From Thereva unica (lineage: Eukaryota; Arthropoda; Insecta; Diptera; Therevidae), in the NCBI GenBank assembly GCA_949987705.1, contig OX465282.1:61129922-61193921 (forward strand): a DNA stretch of 64,000 nucleotides. Reading direction: 5' to 3'. A program made the position numbers and the translations under genes. This document shows, one piece after another, positions 29,610 through 40,612 of the stretch. Position 1 is the stretch's first letter. The number at the start of each line of letters is the position of its first letter. The notes beneath the pieces were generated by a model that did no database searches, was not told the origin of the DNA, and worked only from the letters and a program-made list of their open reading frames with translations.

Positions 29610-31192
29610 ACCATGCAAGACAGGTGTACCTAACAAGAATGACTAGAGGAAACCATGAGAAATATGTAGCAGCACGAAGAGACACGAATAAGTTATTAAG
29701 AAAGAAAAAACGTGATTACTTCAGAATTAGAATAAGTGCGATCAAGCAAAGCTACAGTAATAAAGACACTAGAAGTTTCTACAAAGAAGTCAACATGATT
29801 AAGAAAGGATACAAACCCACCTGCACCATGATAAGAAGAGAAGATGGTACTATAGCTAGTAGTATCGATGACATACTCGAGGTGTAGGAGAAATACTTTA
29901 GAGACTTCTTCAAAGAGAATATAAGCCTAACACAGGGAGCAGCGGAAAACCGTAATCCAGATGACCCAGAAAACGATACGCCAGAGCCTACAATGGAGGA
30001 AGTGGAAAATGCCATAGCGAAACTAAAAAATCACAAAGCTCCAGGTGCAGATGGCATACCCACGGAAATCTTAAAAAATGGTGGGGAGAAGTTAAGCCAG
30101 GCCTTACATAGTCTAATCATAAAACTATGGAGAAGCAGCAAGATGCCAGAAGAATGGCTTTTGGGCACAATAGTCCCAGTCCATAAAAAGATGAATTGAT
30201 GAGCTGCAAAAACTACAGGCCAATATCTCTTCTGAACACAGCTTACAAAGTGTTTTCACATATTTTATTTAATAGACTGAAACCACATTTGGAAGATAAA
30301 GTAGGTGATTACCAAGCAGGATTTAGAACGAACTGATCGACAACAGACCAGATTTTCATAATGAGACAAATTCTTGAAAAATGCTGGGAAGAAAACATTG
30401 ATATACATCTTCTTTTTATAGACTATAAAAATGCTTACGATCTGCTAAATAAAAGAGAGTTGTGGAATAAGATGAGTGAAATGGGTTTTCCCAGAAAATT
30501 AATAGATCTCTGCAGGATGACGACCAATAATTGTGAAACACAAGTGAGAATACGAGGTTGTAACTCAACCAATTTTCCTCAAAAATCGGGTCTACGACAA
30601 TTGGACGCAAAGCACAAGAGGTAAAGGAAACCTTTTTCAATATTGTAGAAAGCTCAGCAAAGTTCAATCTACGAGTAAATGACACAAAAACAAAATATAT
30701 GATCGTATCAAAACAAGGACGAAGTATCAGCCTTGGCGATCATATTGTGGAAATTGTAGAAAACTTTATCTACTTAGGGACAATGCTTACTGCACAAAAC
30801 CATATAAAGGACGACATTCATAGACGCATCGTAGCCGCGTAAACCTATTTCGCACTATTCCCGGTCTTTAAAAACAAAGAAATTTCAAGACAATGCAAAA
30901 TCAGACTATACAAAACGTTAATCCGCCCAGTTCTATGCTATGGGTCTGAGGCTTGGACATTGACCCAACAAACAGAAAACCACTTTAAAATCTTCGAAAG
31001 GAAGATCTTAAGAAGAATATTTGGTGCTGTAAGGGTTAACCAAAACGAATGGCGCATTAGGACAAATGAGGAACTTCAACAAATGTATGACGAAATAAAC
31101 ATATCTACATATGTACATAAGATTGAACAGACTGCGATGGCTTATACACGTTCTACGGGCTCCAGAAGAAAGAATGCTAGCCAGGATTTTTA
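29610..31192 (+). pseudogene. RTE-like element, RT body (split copy, part 2)
   Basis: 29624-29887 gives NHEKYVAARRDTNKLLRKKK and FYKEVNMIKKGYKPT. 29993-30199 gives NHKAPGADGIPTEIL. 30205-30600 gives NYRPISLLNTAYKV, LLFIDYKNAYD (catalytic Asp) and SGLRQ. The segment with the second and third catalytic Asp is deleted (near 30605). 30890-31190 reads FERKILRRIFG and the C-terminal HVLRAPEERMLARIF. Several stops. Interrupted at 31193 by a Harbinger element; the last part is 31877-32060. Confidence 0.8.
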
Positions 31193-31876
31193 GAGCCCCC
31201 GCACACTACAGACTTTCCATCGGCCGATAGTTTAGTCGGGCTCTTAATCAGTATTAACATGTATGCAAGTGCGCATATTACAACGATTCAGAATCGGCCG
31301 ATAAATAAGTTTGATGGGCTACCCGATTGCCTTCAAACTATAATGTCGGCAAACTATCGGCCAACTCCTTAATCAGTATGGAGCTCTTCCACGCGCGCAC
31401 ATTAGCCGATTGTTTAGTCGGCTAATTCGGCCGATAGTTCACTTCGCTTCATAATTTTGCGTTGGATGGTTGTGGTTATTTTCATGATGGCATCGCTACT
31501 TGTCGAAACGTCTGTAATTAATTTAATAGAGGAAGTTGAGAAAGGGCCGCGTTGTTTAAAAAAAACTTAAAGGAGTATTCTGATGTGAACCGGAAAAAAA
31601 TTATGGGAGGAAGTCTGTGAAGCAGTTGTGCCTTATTGGAATCAGCTTAGTGCCGAGGATAAAACAAAACAAGGTACGTATCAAGACATGTTTATTTTTA
31701 TTTAGTTAGCTACTTGCTAGCTAACTAGCCAATCCTTCGAGAACAGTCGGCCGACAGTCGGTCTAGTCTGCGCACTCACCACCAGCCCGAAGGTTTAGTT
31801 GGTCCAGTGTGCGCGCTTACAAGTCCAACCCGACCAAACTATCGGCCGATGGAAAGTCTGTAGTTTGCGGGGCCTC
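31193..31876. mobile_element. Harbinger-type element with MADF scrap
   Basis: TIRs begin GAGCCCCCGCACACTACAGA and match over ~47 bp (CATCGGCCGATAGTTTAGTC). Exact TTA duplications at 31190-31192 and 31877-31879. Inside, 31484-31690 reads ETSVINLIEEVEKGP and, after a frameshift, KLWEEVCEAVVPYWNQLSAE, the N-terminal half of a MADF domain. Inserted in the RTE C-terminus; excision rejoins it. Confidence 0.85.
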
Positions 31877-32060
31877 TTAATGGAAGACCATCTGGAAGAA
31901 GAAGAGTAGGACGACCTAAGAAATAGGTGGATGGATGATTTGCTAGAAGATATACGAAAACTTCGTACATCAAACTGGAGAGAGCTACAAGACGTAGAGA
32001 AGACTGGAAGAGGAGACTTCAAGAGGCCCGAGTTCTGCAAGGACTGTAGCGCCATTTAAG
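31877..32060 (+). pseudogene. RTE-like element 3' end (part 3)
   Basis: GRPSGRRRVGRPKK, then WMDDLLEDIRK and NWRELQD-type sequence, the conserved C-terminus of the RTE-like family, ending in an AGAAGAAGAA tail near 32060. Confidence 0.75.
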
Positions 32061-32069
32061 AAGAAGAAT

Positions 32070-32405
32070 AAACTCCATAAGACGAACGGAACACTAGCCA
32101 CAATCAAGCAGACGGAACGTCAAAAAGAACAAAGAAAAAAAACGTGCGGAGCGGACGGAACGGATTAGTCTTAGAATTGGTGATTAAAAAAAAGCAAACT
32201 CAAGATTATTTATCAAGAGCAAGCTCATGTTCATCAGACACTGATTCCTTAATCAAAATAGAAATAGCTCTTTACAAAAAAGAAAATATCTTGATGACCT
32301 ACAGCAATTTAAAAAACATTCCTCCAAGTGTAGAGTCAGAGAGAGTTTACTCTGCACTTATTTAATCATTTGCGCTCAACATTGAGTGACAAGATTTCAG
32401 AACAG
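32070..32405. other. No gene recognised
   Basis: A short plus frame (32144-32365) contains SRASSCSSDTDSLIKIEIAL-like sequence, weakly reminiscent of a hAT C-terminal region, but too short and unsupported to annotate. Confidence 0.25.
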
Positions 32406-32411
32406 ACACAT

Positions 32412-33137
32412 TTGCTGTGTTTTTTTAATCTGTTCCAGGACAGAACAGAACAGCTTCCATTCAAACTCTTGTCCCCGATAATTATCAAGAACACTATCCA
32501 GCACAAAGGGAAATTTTAATTTCCCTCTTCTCAACATATGTTTTCTAAGCTTTAATTGGCATTGACCACTGACATATAATAATGGACTGCTCATCTGAAA
32601 TTATTCCATACAAATCGATGGCACCCAAAAGTATAGTTGTCGCACTCATCCATAGACCCCCAAACTGACAGAAGCACTCAGAAGTAAAATCAGACCTGAT
32701 TTTATATTTTCCCTTTTGCACTAGTGATGTTTATATCTTTTGCTCTTTTCCCCATAGACCCCCGGATTTTGATATACAGAATGTCAGTTGCTAAAACAGG
32801 CGTTAAGAACTTAAATCAGATACACATAAAATTTGGAAATTAATTAAAAAAAAGGCATTTTAAAAGGTGAAAAAGTGAAAATAGTGTTTATTAATTTTTT
32901 TAAACAAAATATTTGTGTTATTTTAATGTTTTAAGTACGTATTTAAAGAAATGTAAATTTCAAAAGTGATTCCGGTGTTTACATGGAGTGAAAAAAGGTT
33001 TGTAGCCTATGGAACAAATTGGTGCCATGAAAAATTCCTCATGAGCTGTCCATTCTATATGTCAGTGAGAAAGTCCCTTGCCGTTTTTTTAATGTTCCAG
33101 GACAGAACAAAACAGAACAGATTAAAAAAACACAGCA
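32412..33137. repeat. Inverted arms enclosing hAT-like MITE copy 3
   Basis: TTGCTGTGTTTTTTTAATCT (32412) and its complement (33118-33137) face each other; TTCCAGGACAGAACA also recurs in direct orientation beside each arm. Probably an older element into which the MITE at 32567-33067 inserted. Confidence 0.5.
32567..33067 (+). mobile_element. hAT-like MITE, copy 3
   Basis: CACTGACATATAATAATGGAC at the left and TCTATATGTCAGTG at the right, same orientation as copy 2 without the nested 404-bp insertion. It therefore serves as the empty-site reference. No intact 8-bp duplication remains. Confidence 0.85.
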
Positions 33138-33144
33138 ATTGTTG

Positions 33145-34767
33145 TTTTTGCATCAGAATGCATAGAAAATTCAAACGTCAGTTGATTCCGGTACAATACA
33201 AGGAAAACGCGATAAAAAAGAAATTTTATATGTAAAGTTCGGCTAGTGTACTAGTTCATAATTTACAATATTGAAGTGCCGCCGTAAGAAAAAAAAAATA
33301 TAATAGTAAGAAGAAGAAAAAATTGCACTGTGAAACCGAATTCCGAAAGGAGATCAACTCGTTTATGAGAACTATAGGGGTATTACCCTCCTCAACTCAG
33401 CGTATAAAGTACTGTCCACTATTTTATACAAAAAACTTCTACCCATCGCAGAAGGCATAATAGGTAGTTATCAATGTGGCTTTCGACCAGGTAGGTCCAC
33501 TACAAACCATATTTCCACTCTGAGAAGAATTTTTGGAAAAATCATGGGAGTTCAACATCAATATTCACGTACTGTTTATAGACTTCAAGCAAGCATATGA
33601 CAGCGTCAAGCGTGAGGAGTTATTTAAAGCTATGGAGTGCTTCCAATTTCCAAAACACCTAATCGAAGTAACAAAAGCTACAATCGAGGTAGTACGATGC
33701 AGAGTACGAGTTGAACGAGACCTCTCAGATAGTTTCACATCACAGAGAGGCCTGAGACAAGGTGACGCGCTGTCATGCCTCCTATTTAACATAGTGTTGG
33801 AGAAGGTGGTGAGAGACGATGGGGTAGAAACAACGGGATCCATCTTTAACAAGTCAACACAAACGATGGCTTATGCTGATGATGTCGCTCTAATAGGTAG
33901 GTCGTTTGCGAGTGTGAAAGAAACCTTCATCAAACTGGAAGCAGCTGCGAAAAAGATGGGATTGCTCATCAACGAAGCAAAAACTAAGTATCTTTGTACT
34001 TCAAAAAGATACGTAACTTCAAGGCAAAATATCACCATAGATGCATATAAATAGAAACCGTTAAAGAATTTACGTATCTTGGAACCGTATTGCAAGCTGA
34101 CAGTGGTGAGACAACGGAGATCAGAAGGAGAATAAACGCTATTTTGGACTTCGACAACATCTTACATCACGCATTTTGTCCTCTTGCCATCAACACATGA
34201 GACATGAAGTGTAAACTATATACCACGCTAATCAAGCCCGTTCTGATGTTTGAATCAGAGGCATGGACTTTGAAAGTGGCTGATGAAACTCTTCTAGGCA
34301 CTTTTGAAAGAAAAATTCTACGTACAATATTTGGCGGTGTCTGCGAAAACGGTGAATGGAGAAGGAGATATAATCACGAATTATACCAACTGTACCGGGG
34401 ACCCGACATTGTCAAAAGTATAAAATTAAGTAGATTGCGATGGGTGGCACACGTACAAAGGCTTGACGATAGCGACCCCGCAAAAATAGCGTTGAATCGA
34501 ATTCCTGATGGAAATCGAAATTCAGGTCGACCAAAAAAGCGATACATGGACTCCGTTGAGGAAGATTTAGTAAAGTTAGGCGTACGCAACTGGAAGGCAT
34601 TAGCCAGGAACCGAACGGCATGGAGAGAAATGTTGGAGGAAGCCAAGGCCAATAATAGGCTGTAGTGCTGCAGATGATGATGAAACCGAATTTTACTTAA
34701 GTTTTGCTTAAGTGAAAGAATTTACTTAAGCTTAAGGAAAACTTAAGTATGACTGTGAAACCGGCCC
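33145..34767. mobile_element. TTAAG-rich MITE copy split by an RTE element
   Basis: 33145-33342 and 34682-34767 together match the complement of 11252-11530: GCATCAGAATGCATAGAAAA, AGTGCCGCCGTAAGAAA, then TTACTTAAGTTTTGCTTAAG and the end CTGTGAAACCGGCCC. The left terminus is missing (about 130 bp). Confidence 0.8.
33343..34681 (+). mobile_element. 5'-truncated RTE-like element with 11-bp TSD
   Basis: Begins within the RT (GDQLVYENYRGI-like) and ends in a TGATGA tail, as RTE elements do. Flanked by an exact 11-bp duplication GAAACCGAATT (33332-33342, 34682-34692). 33533-34054 is open: LFIDFKQAYDSV, QRGLRQGDALSCLLFN, MAYADDVALIG, so all three RT Asp are present. After a stop at 34052 and a short gap, 34204-34665 is open to the C-terminus (FERKILRTIFGG, LRWVAHVQRLD, NRNSGRPKKRYMDS). 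A relatively young copy. Confidence 0.9.
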
Positions 34768-34769
34768 TA

Positions 34770-35200
34770 AATCGCTAAAATCCCGGAAATACCGGAATAC
34801 CGGTATTTATTTGAGGTCAACACCGAAAATACCGGTTTCAGAAAATGGTACGGTTTTGGGACCCTTAATCCACATAGCTCGATTCTCCTATACGGAGTCT
34901 TAGCAGTGGCGCACAGTGGGAGATTTTTTTTTTACTCAAAATCTAATATCTCAAGAAAGAAAAAAGATAGAGCATTCTTTTTTTTATTTTCTTAGTAATT
35001 GAATGGGGAATTAAGGAAAAGTATTGAGAACGTGGGAGAATGAAAGCCTAACCTGCAAATTGTTGTTAAACCTGAATTTTCTAAATAGCCAAAACTGTTA
35101 AGGGATAAAAAAATATTTTTTTTTTACATTTCGTTTCTTATTCAATGGGCAATAAAGGTAGAGTATCTCAATGGTCCAGAACGAAAACCTAACCTACAAA
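34770..35200. other. Repeat debris; possible Transib-like end at 34913
   Basis: 34780-34850 has repeated ACCGGTATT motifs. CACAGTGGGAG at ~34911, preceded by TGGCG, looks like the start of the Transib-like element at 20414 (CACAGTGGGCTG), but no CACTGTG end follows. No gene. Confidence 0.3.
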
Positions 35201-35216
35201 TTTGGAAGATTTCTAG

Positions 35217-37258
35217 TTAAGGACGATAATATCGATTTGATTCGTCCCGACTTCTTTGAAGTTGGGAGATATGTTTTGCTCTGACATGGGACCCATATGC
35301 AGAAAGGTCCTTGCTAACTTGCTGAGGGGAAATTTGGAATTGTTCATGGAAATTTGTAAACAGTTCTAGGAGAGTATTACGTTCAGTAGGTAGGCCCTCT
35401 TGCTGAATAGAAATAATTAGAGTAGTCCTGGTCTTAACATTAATGCAAGTTGAATCTGGTTTGTTGTGCATGTAAGCCAGGAATAGACGAACATCACAAA
35501 GATCCTCTTTTCTCGCGAGCGTGAAAGCAAATATCTCTTATCTGAGGAGTCAGCAGATATAATGGTATTTTTTACCACCGGGGGTTGTAGAGGATTCAAG
35601 AAAGGCGACTTGGATCTTACCGAAGAATCTGATGACATTTGCTGTGGCGGGGTTGATTGAGGTTGAGCATCGCAGATGTTAGCGTAGGAACGGCCGCCAA
35701 CAATAATGTGACTTCGCGCGAAATTCGGGTAAGTAGTGGTTGGAAGTGGATCATTAGCAACGTTAGTGCTCTTAGTTACTTTGATGATGGTGGTTGGAAG
35801 TAAATTGTTTGTACTAGTATTCTTGGTGAGTGATTTAGTAGTTAGAAATGAATTATTAATACCATTAGTGTTCGTGTATATTTTGTTAGGTTTTAGTTTA
35901 GGGCTACTCTTAGATTTACTTAGCCTATCTATCCAACGGTGTAAAATTAAATTCTTCCATGTAAAGATCTCTGCCTCAGAGTTCTGGAACAACCAATCAT
36001 ATCTAGAGGGCAAGGCCAATTTGAAGCTCCTGCGTTTGTTGGGCTTCTTATTTCGATGACTGACTTCTTCGCAGTTGGATATATCAATCGAGAAGTTAGT
36101 TTTAAACAACGAAGTTACTCAAGATGAGTTAAATCGTGGTTGCACGCACTTGAGGAAATAATAGGACACGTTGTCGTTGGTGCTCGAGACATTTACTGTC
36201 CTGATGTTGCTTATGCCGCTGCATATGCGGGCACGCTGTTTCTTTCTATTGCTGCGCCCGGAAGTTTTCGGTGTCTGTTGATTTTTGTTATTGATCCTTT
36301 CCAGCCGGGGATCCCATTCTCCCTGAGACCAAGTTGTGCCGAACTTATTAATCGTTCGCTCCGGCAAATGAAGCGGTGGTAGATGAGTCGGCAAATTTCC
36401 CGAAATAGATAAGGTCCGCTGGTGGAGGCCGTTGATTGGGGACCTAAGAGTAAAGTTGTCGTCGTAGATAATATCGCCATTGATATTTTCACTGGACGGC
36501 GGATCTTCACTTAATCCAGCAGTAGGAGAGATCGGGTCTATTGGATTTTGAAAGTCACAATTTTTAGGTAGTAACTTAATGGCAGCCAATTCAAATTGGA
36601 GGTTGTTGAGCTGGAAATTTAGTTCCCATTTAAGTAGCTTAACTGACTTTTCCAACTCAGAGAATTTGCTCCCATGGTCAGCTAGGATATCTTGGCTATC
36701 ATTGCTGGAGCTGCAGCGATTAGCATCTGAGCTCAACTTAATTTTTTTAGGGATGCAGCAATCGTATTAAGCTCAAATTTCAAGAATATTTCGAAGTCAT
36801 CAGAGCACTTAGGGGCATCCTTGGATAGCGATAAATTATCAACTTTTGATCTTAGAAGTTGAAAACTTTTAGCGGTCTGGAGTTGGCTACCACCGCATAA
36901 GATAGCTCGTCCACATTCTGAATTATCAGCTGGGCACTTCTATCCGAGTTAAAGGCCTTTGCGCTGCAAGCTTCCAAATCACTTTTAATGTGAGCCAGCG
37001 CCTCCGCCAAATTATCGATGTTGTTGTTGTTCGCTTTCATTGCCATCAACACATGAGACAAGTTGATCGGCTTGCAGTCTGCGCAATGGAATTTAAAAGC
37101 TTTTTTAAATTCATTAACATGATGTAGCGCAGTGCGGGAAAGTCCAATGCATGAGGAATGGTATGATACCTAGCATATACCGCTGCATGCGACCCACTGG
37201 GTGACGTCGGCGGTGGAGTTGTCGATGGTGCAAGAATTATTTCCGCAATTGCTCATGT
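35217..37258 (-). pseudogene. Non-LTR retrotransposon ORF1 with PHD finger
   Basis: Starts at about 37256 (ATGAGCAATTGCGG). A PHD-type Cys4-His-Cys3 pattern follows: C-x4-C, WVACSGIC, YHSSC, then FKFHCADC. One stop interrupts it near 37170. 36852-37061 and 36119-36736 encode a coiled linker and a Ser/Asn-rich stretch. 36140-35900 crosses a frameshift within VSYYFLKCVQP and NCEEVSHRN ... SFKLALPSRYDW, a fold seen in ORF1 proteins of Jockey/CR1-type elements. 35217-35720 is a low-complexity Thr/Ser/Pro C-terminus. Two or three lesions make it inactive. No RT follows downstream. Confidence 0.65.
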
Positions 37259-37289
37259 TGATTATTATTTCCGTAAATAACAAAAGAAA

Positions 37290-37650
37290 AAAAAACACTC
37301 AAGTTTCCGTTGGCTGACGAGAGTCCAAAGTTCAATTATTTTAATAATTTGTATAATGGCTAAGTTAATTATCACTAAAGGATGGCACTAGTGAATTAAT
37401 AAAAACAAAAACAGAGTTCACAAACAACTTCTGGGACGTTATTCGGACGGTACTGAACTAACTACACGTCTGCAGAATCCAAAGTCCAATAGTTTTGAAA
37501 TATTGATCACGGGGGGTGGAACACTAAGAACAGTAAAGGATACACTAGTGTAAGTTATGTAAACAAAGAAATCACAAAAAACTTCTTCGGATACGAGGGT
37601 AAAAAATTCCGGACAGTGGTGAAAATTAATACACGTCTGCACGGTTCAAA
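37290..37650 (-). repeat. Tandem ~169-bp units upstream of ORF1
   Basis: ACACGTCTGCAGAATCCAAA (37463) recurs as ACACGTCTGCACGGTTCAAA (37632). Each unit also has AAAGGAT(G/A)CACTAGTG and an AACTTCTTC/AACTTCTGG block. They sit where the 5' UTR of the ORF1 element should be, like the promoter monomers of some non-LTR elements. Confidence 0.55.
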
Positions 37651-38569
37651 GAGTAACATGCTATTGTATGCTATTTCATCGGAATTCGCACAAATTCGTA
37701 CAAATTCTGATCCAGTGTGCGAGCAGCTTAATTGCTGGTCTTAGTGGACACAAGTATGGATCGGAGACTTGGATCCTCATCAAAAACTATCATATTAGTG
37801 TTCGAAAGTCCTTAGAAAATAATTATTCCCATATATCTGACATAAGTTCGTGTGTTGTTAAATCGCAATCCCCATATTTTCCTAAATGTTGAGTTCGGCA
37901 TCTATCTACTTCTTTCCAGTGATAGGCTTTTACTATAATAAAGTTTATTAATGTTCAACAACAAAAAATTTCCAACGCAAAACTTAAGTTTCAATAATAT
38001 TTTATTCTGCATTTTTCTTAAGGCCTAATTCTTAGAATGTAATAAGTATTTTCAATCTTGCAGGTCATATAACTTATAACATTCTAAACTAAGTGTAAGC
38101 TAATACGACTAAGTACATAAATATGACATACATTTATCACTACCATTTATATATATTTAGAATATATGTACACGTATTCCTTACATCATTTACTACTCTC
38201 ACGCTCAACTAACAGAAAAAATAAATCTACGAGAATTTATATTAATTTCATTTTGATTCCAAACTAATTGTTATTATTTTTCGTTTAAATTACAAGTTTG
38301 TCAAGGCATTCTGTTTCAAGCTTAATATAGCTTATAAAATAAGAAGATTCAAATAAAACATGAACATAACTTATAGTGCTAATACTAAATACTAGAAGAG
38401 GAATGTCGCAGTATTATGTACGGAATGTTTTTCTCTTATATATAATATAATCTTAAATAATTTTTTATAACGGAATGTTTTTATAAGTTGGGGGTTAATT
38501 TTCTTCTTTATTTTTCAATTTATCAACAAATTATCTTTGATAAATGAAAACGATGAAAAAATATTGTTC
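37651..38569 (-). other. 3' flank/UTR of wallenda gene
   Basis: Very AT-rich, no ORF. It lies directly downstream of the wallenda stop codon, so at least part is probably 3' UTR. Minus-strand AATAAA-type hexamers occur (for example complement at ~38504 and ~37945); which is used cannot be told. Confidence 0.4.
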
Positions 38570-38921
38570 TTAAACTCGAGCTCCTGCCGCTACTGTAATC
38601 TCATTATTTTGGCATTTAGCATTGTTGAGTTGTGTCGCTATGGTGGGGTCGTCTGATTCTGAATCGCTAGACTCAGATTGTCCGTCACTGTCCATTGCAG
38701 TTGATGCTGGCATTTTCTTCATTTTTTTAAGAACTTGTGGCACTTCAGGATTGCTTTCAAGTGTTGAATGTTGGCTAGATGGCGAATGACTGTATTCTGA
38801 GGTGTTTTCTTCATCCGATATTATAACAGATTGCCGCTTATGACTGGGAATTGCTGTTGCTATTGGTAGCTTATAACATCGACGTGCTCTCATTCCTCGC
38901 CCAATTGGCAGACGACCAATA
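38570..38921 (-). CDS. wnd: wallenda/DLK MAP3K, last coding exon
   Basis: Encodes 116 residues and the stop (TAA, 38570-38572). It starts after a good acceptor (TTCTTTTTATAG) in phase 2, giving R-R-R-S | IGRLPIGRGMRARRC at the junction with the previous exon. The rest is Ser/Asp/Glu-rich (SSDSESDD) and ends GARV. Reading the gene as a whole: five exons on the minus strand at 58731-58540, 48718-48065, 48008-47861, 47797-46938 and 38921-38570. DLK/LZK kinases are MAP3Ks that activate JNK and p38 cascades, notably in axon injury and synaptic growth. Confidence 0.9.
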
Positions 38922-38989
38922 CTATAAAAAGAAAACATAATGTTATATGTATATTTTTTACATGTTGATTTTACATTCACAGAATGGAA

Positions 38990-39376
38990 ATTTATGTAGC
39001 AATGAAGTACTCTAATAAAAAAATATTAATTAGAAATCAGTACATTAAAAATAGTATATATCGACCTGATTCGTATGTTTAAATATATGAGTCTACCTAT
39101 TCGTAGTGATTTCATCATTTATTAGGTGCGAGACAAAGAACAGTCGTTCTTGTTTTCTTATAAATAAAGAATATAATTGTTTTCTATGTTAGTTTCCTTC
39201 TACTGACAAGCTTCGTAGACTTTCGGTTCCATAACTTAGAATTAAAGGCGTTTTAATGAAACCGAAAAATGTAGAGCACCTCAAGGCAGCTCAGAGAAGA
39301 GCAGATGTCAAAAAAAGGACAGCAGAAGTCTTGCCCGAAGTTGCTCTACCAAAAAAGTAGACCAGACACCCGTGCT
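38990..39376. other. Intron sequence, no repeat recognised
   Basis: Start of the ~8-kb last intron of the wallenda gene. AT-rich and no coding signal. Confidence 0.3.
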
Positions 39377-39380
39377 TTAA

Positions 39381-39623
39381 CCCCTTCAGACCTGTTTTTT
39401 TCTGAAACCCAAAAAAAATATTTTTCCCGCCTGTTGATGCACCACGAATTATGTTATGTGTTTCGACTAAAATCGTATAGATGGAGGTTATTAACAAAAT
39501 TTGATCAAATAAATGCCTAAAGCTAAACACGTAATGTGGTTGCAGTCACATCGTTAATATTTTAAGTTAGATATTGAAGTTCTAATCCAGTGTACATTAC
39601 AATGGGCACCAGGTCTGAAGGGG
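39381..39623. mobile_element. piggyBac-type MITE
   Basis: CCCCTTCAGACCTG ends form a 14-bp perfect inverted repeat, flanked by TTAA on both sides (39377-39380, 39624-39627), the obligate piggyBac target. 243 bp, no ORF. In the last wallenda intron. Confidence 0.85.
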
Positions 39624-39629
39624 TTAAGT

Positions 39630-40300
39630 TGCTCCAGTTCATGCTCATGAAACACATTTTGCTGAGATATCTCAACCAAGCTTAACCTATAGCAGCTATC
39701 AAACACATCTAAATGTTCTACAATCATTAAAAGCATTTGTTTCTCAAAATGGTCGCCAAAATGGTGTTTACCACGATACTTATAGGCCCCGAATCAGTGG
39801 GATCTTCTCGTTCCTTTAATTTATTAGGTATCTGCATCGGAATGTACGATTATCTCTCACTGTATCTTAAAGAGATAATGCTTTTCTTGTTCTTAAAGAG
39901 ATGTGCTTTTCACTAAATCTCGGAGCATACTCTCTCTCATACTTCGTTGAGTTATACCTAAATTCTTCATATTTAGCCTATATGCAAAATTCGATAACAA
40001 TAGTCTTCCAACGACTACTAGGCTAGTCGGCAGGAAGGAAAAAATGCATTTTGGCCCAAAGGCGAAATTATTATCGGAATCGTTTTGTTTGAGGGTGTAG
40101 TCTAACACCCTCAGTTTGGCCACAATTTGGTTGACCGCATAACTTTTTAAATAACTTATTGTGAATGAAATAGCCACGTTTTTTACTTTGAATAGAGAAG
40201 ATAAGGAACCGAAAATAGCGTACATGTACACGGATTCGAGGGAAGCACTTGGGATCAAAAAATTTTCTCTCTAATTCTCCCCCTCCACGGGTGTCAAGTA
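39630..40300. other. Intron sequence, no gene
   Basis: A 121-codon minus frame (39893-40258) shows no motif and no coding-like codon pattern I recognise. Treated as chance. Confidence 0.3.
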
Positions 40301-40304
40301 ACGC

Positions 40305-40612
40305 TTGCTTTTGATTTTAACCACAACAACAAAATATATTGTCTAACCTGAACAGAGGCGTAGTGAAATTTGTTTAGGTTTTGCGAAGGGTCTGCTTCAA
40401 ACATTTAGGCAAGTGAAGCGTTCTCACCAAGATGGTTGCTAAGAAACGATATCCCTCCCGGTTTTTGAATAAATATAACACAGCCACTGTCCGGGTTAGA
40501 CACAAATACGTAAAGAATGCTATGCATTAGTGTTGCCAAAATGCTTCCCCGTGTTTAATAAATTGCTTTTCCTCGTCTTCTCTATTCAAAGGTTTTTTAT
40601 AGTTCTTTCAAT
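40305..40612. repeat. Dispersed repeat, copy 1 of 2
   Basis: Blocks ACAACAACAAAATATATTGT, GGCAAGTGAAGCGTTCTCAC and TTGCCAAAATGCTTCCCCGT recur in the same order at 62385-62850. Also shared: GCTTTTCCTCGTCTTCTCTA. No TIR seen. Type unknown. Confidence 0.55.

Noticed and set aside
39893..40258. 121-codon minus frame in the wallenda intron
   Set aside because: No motif, no splice context, no repeat-family match; length is compatible with chance.
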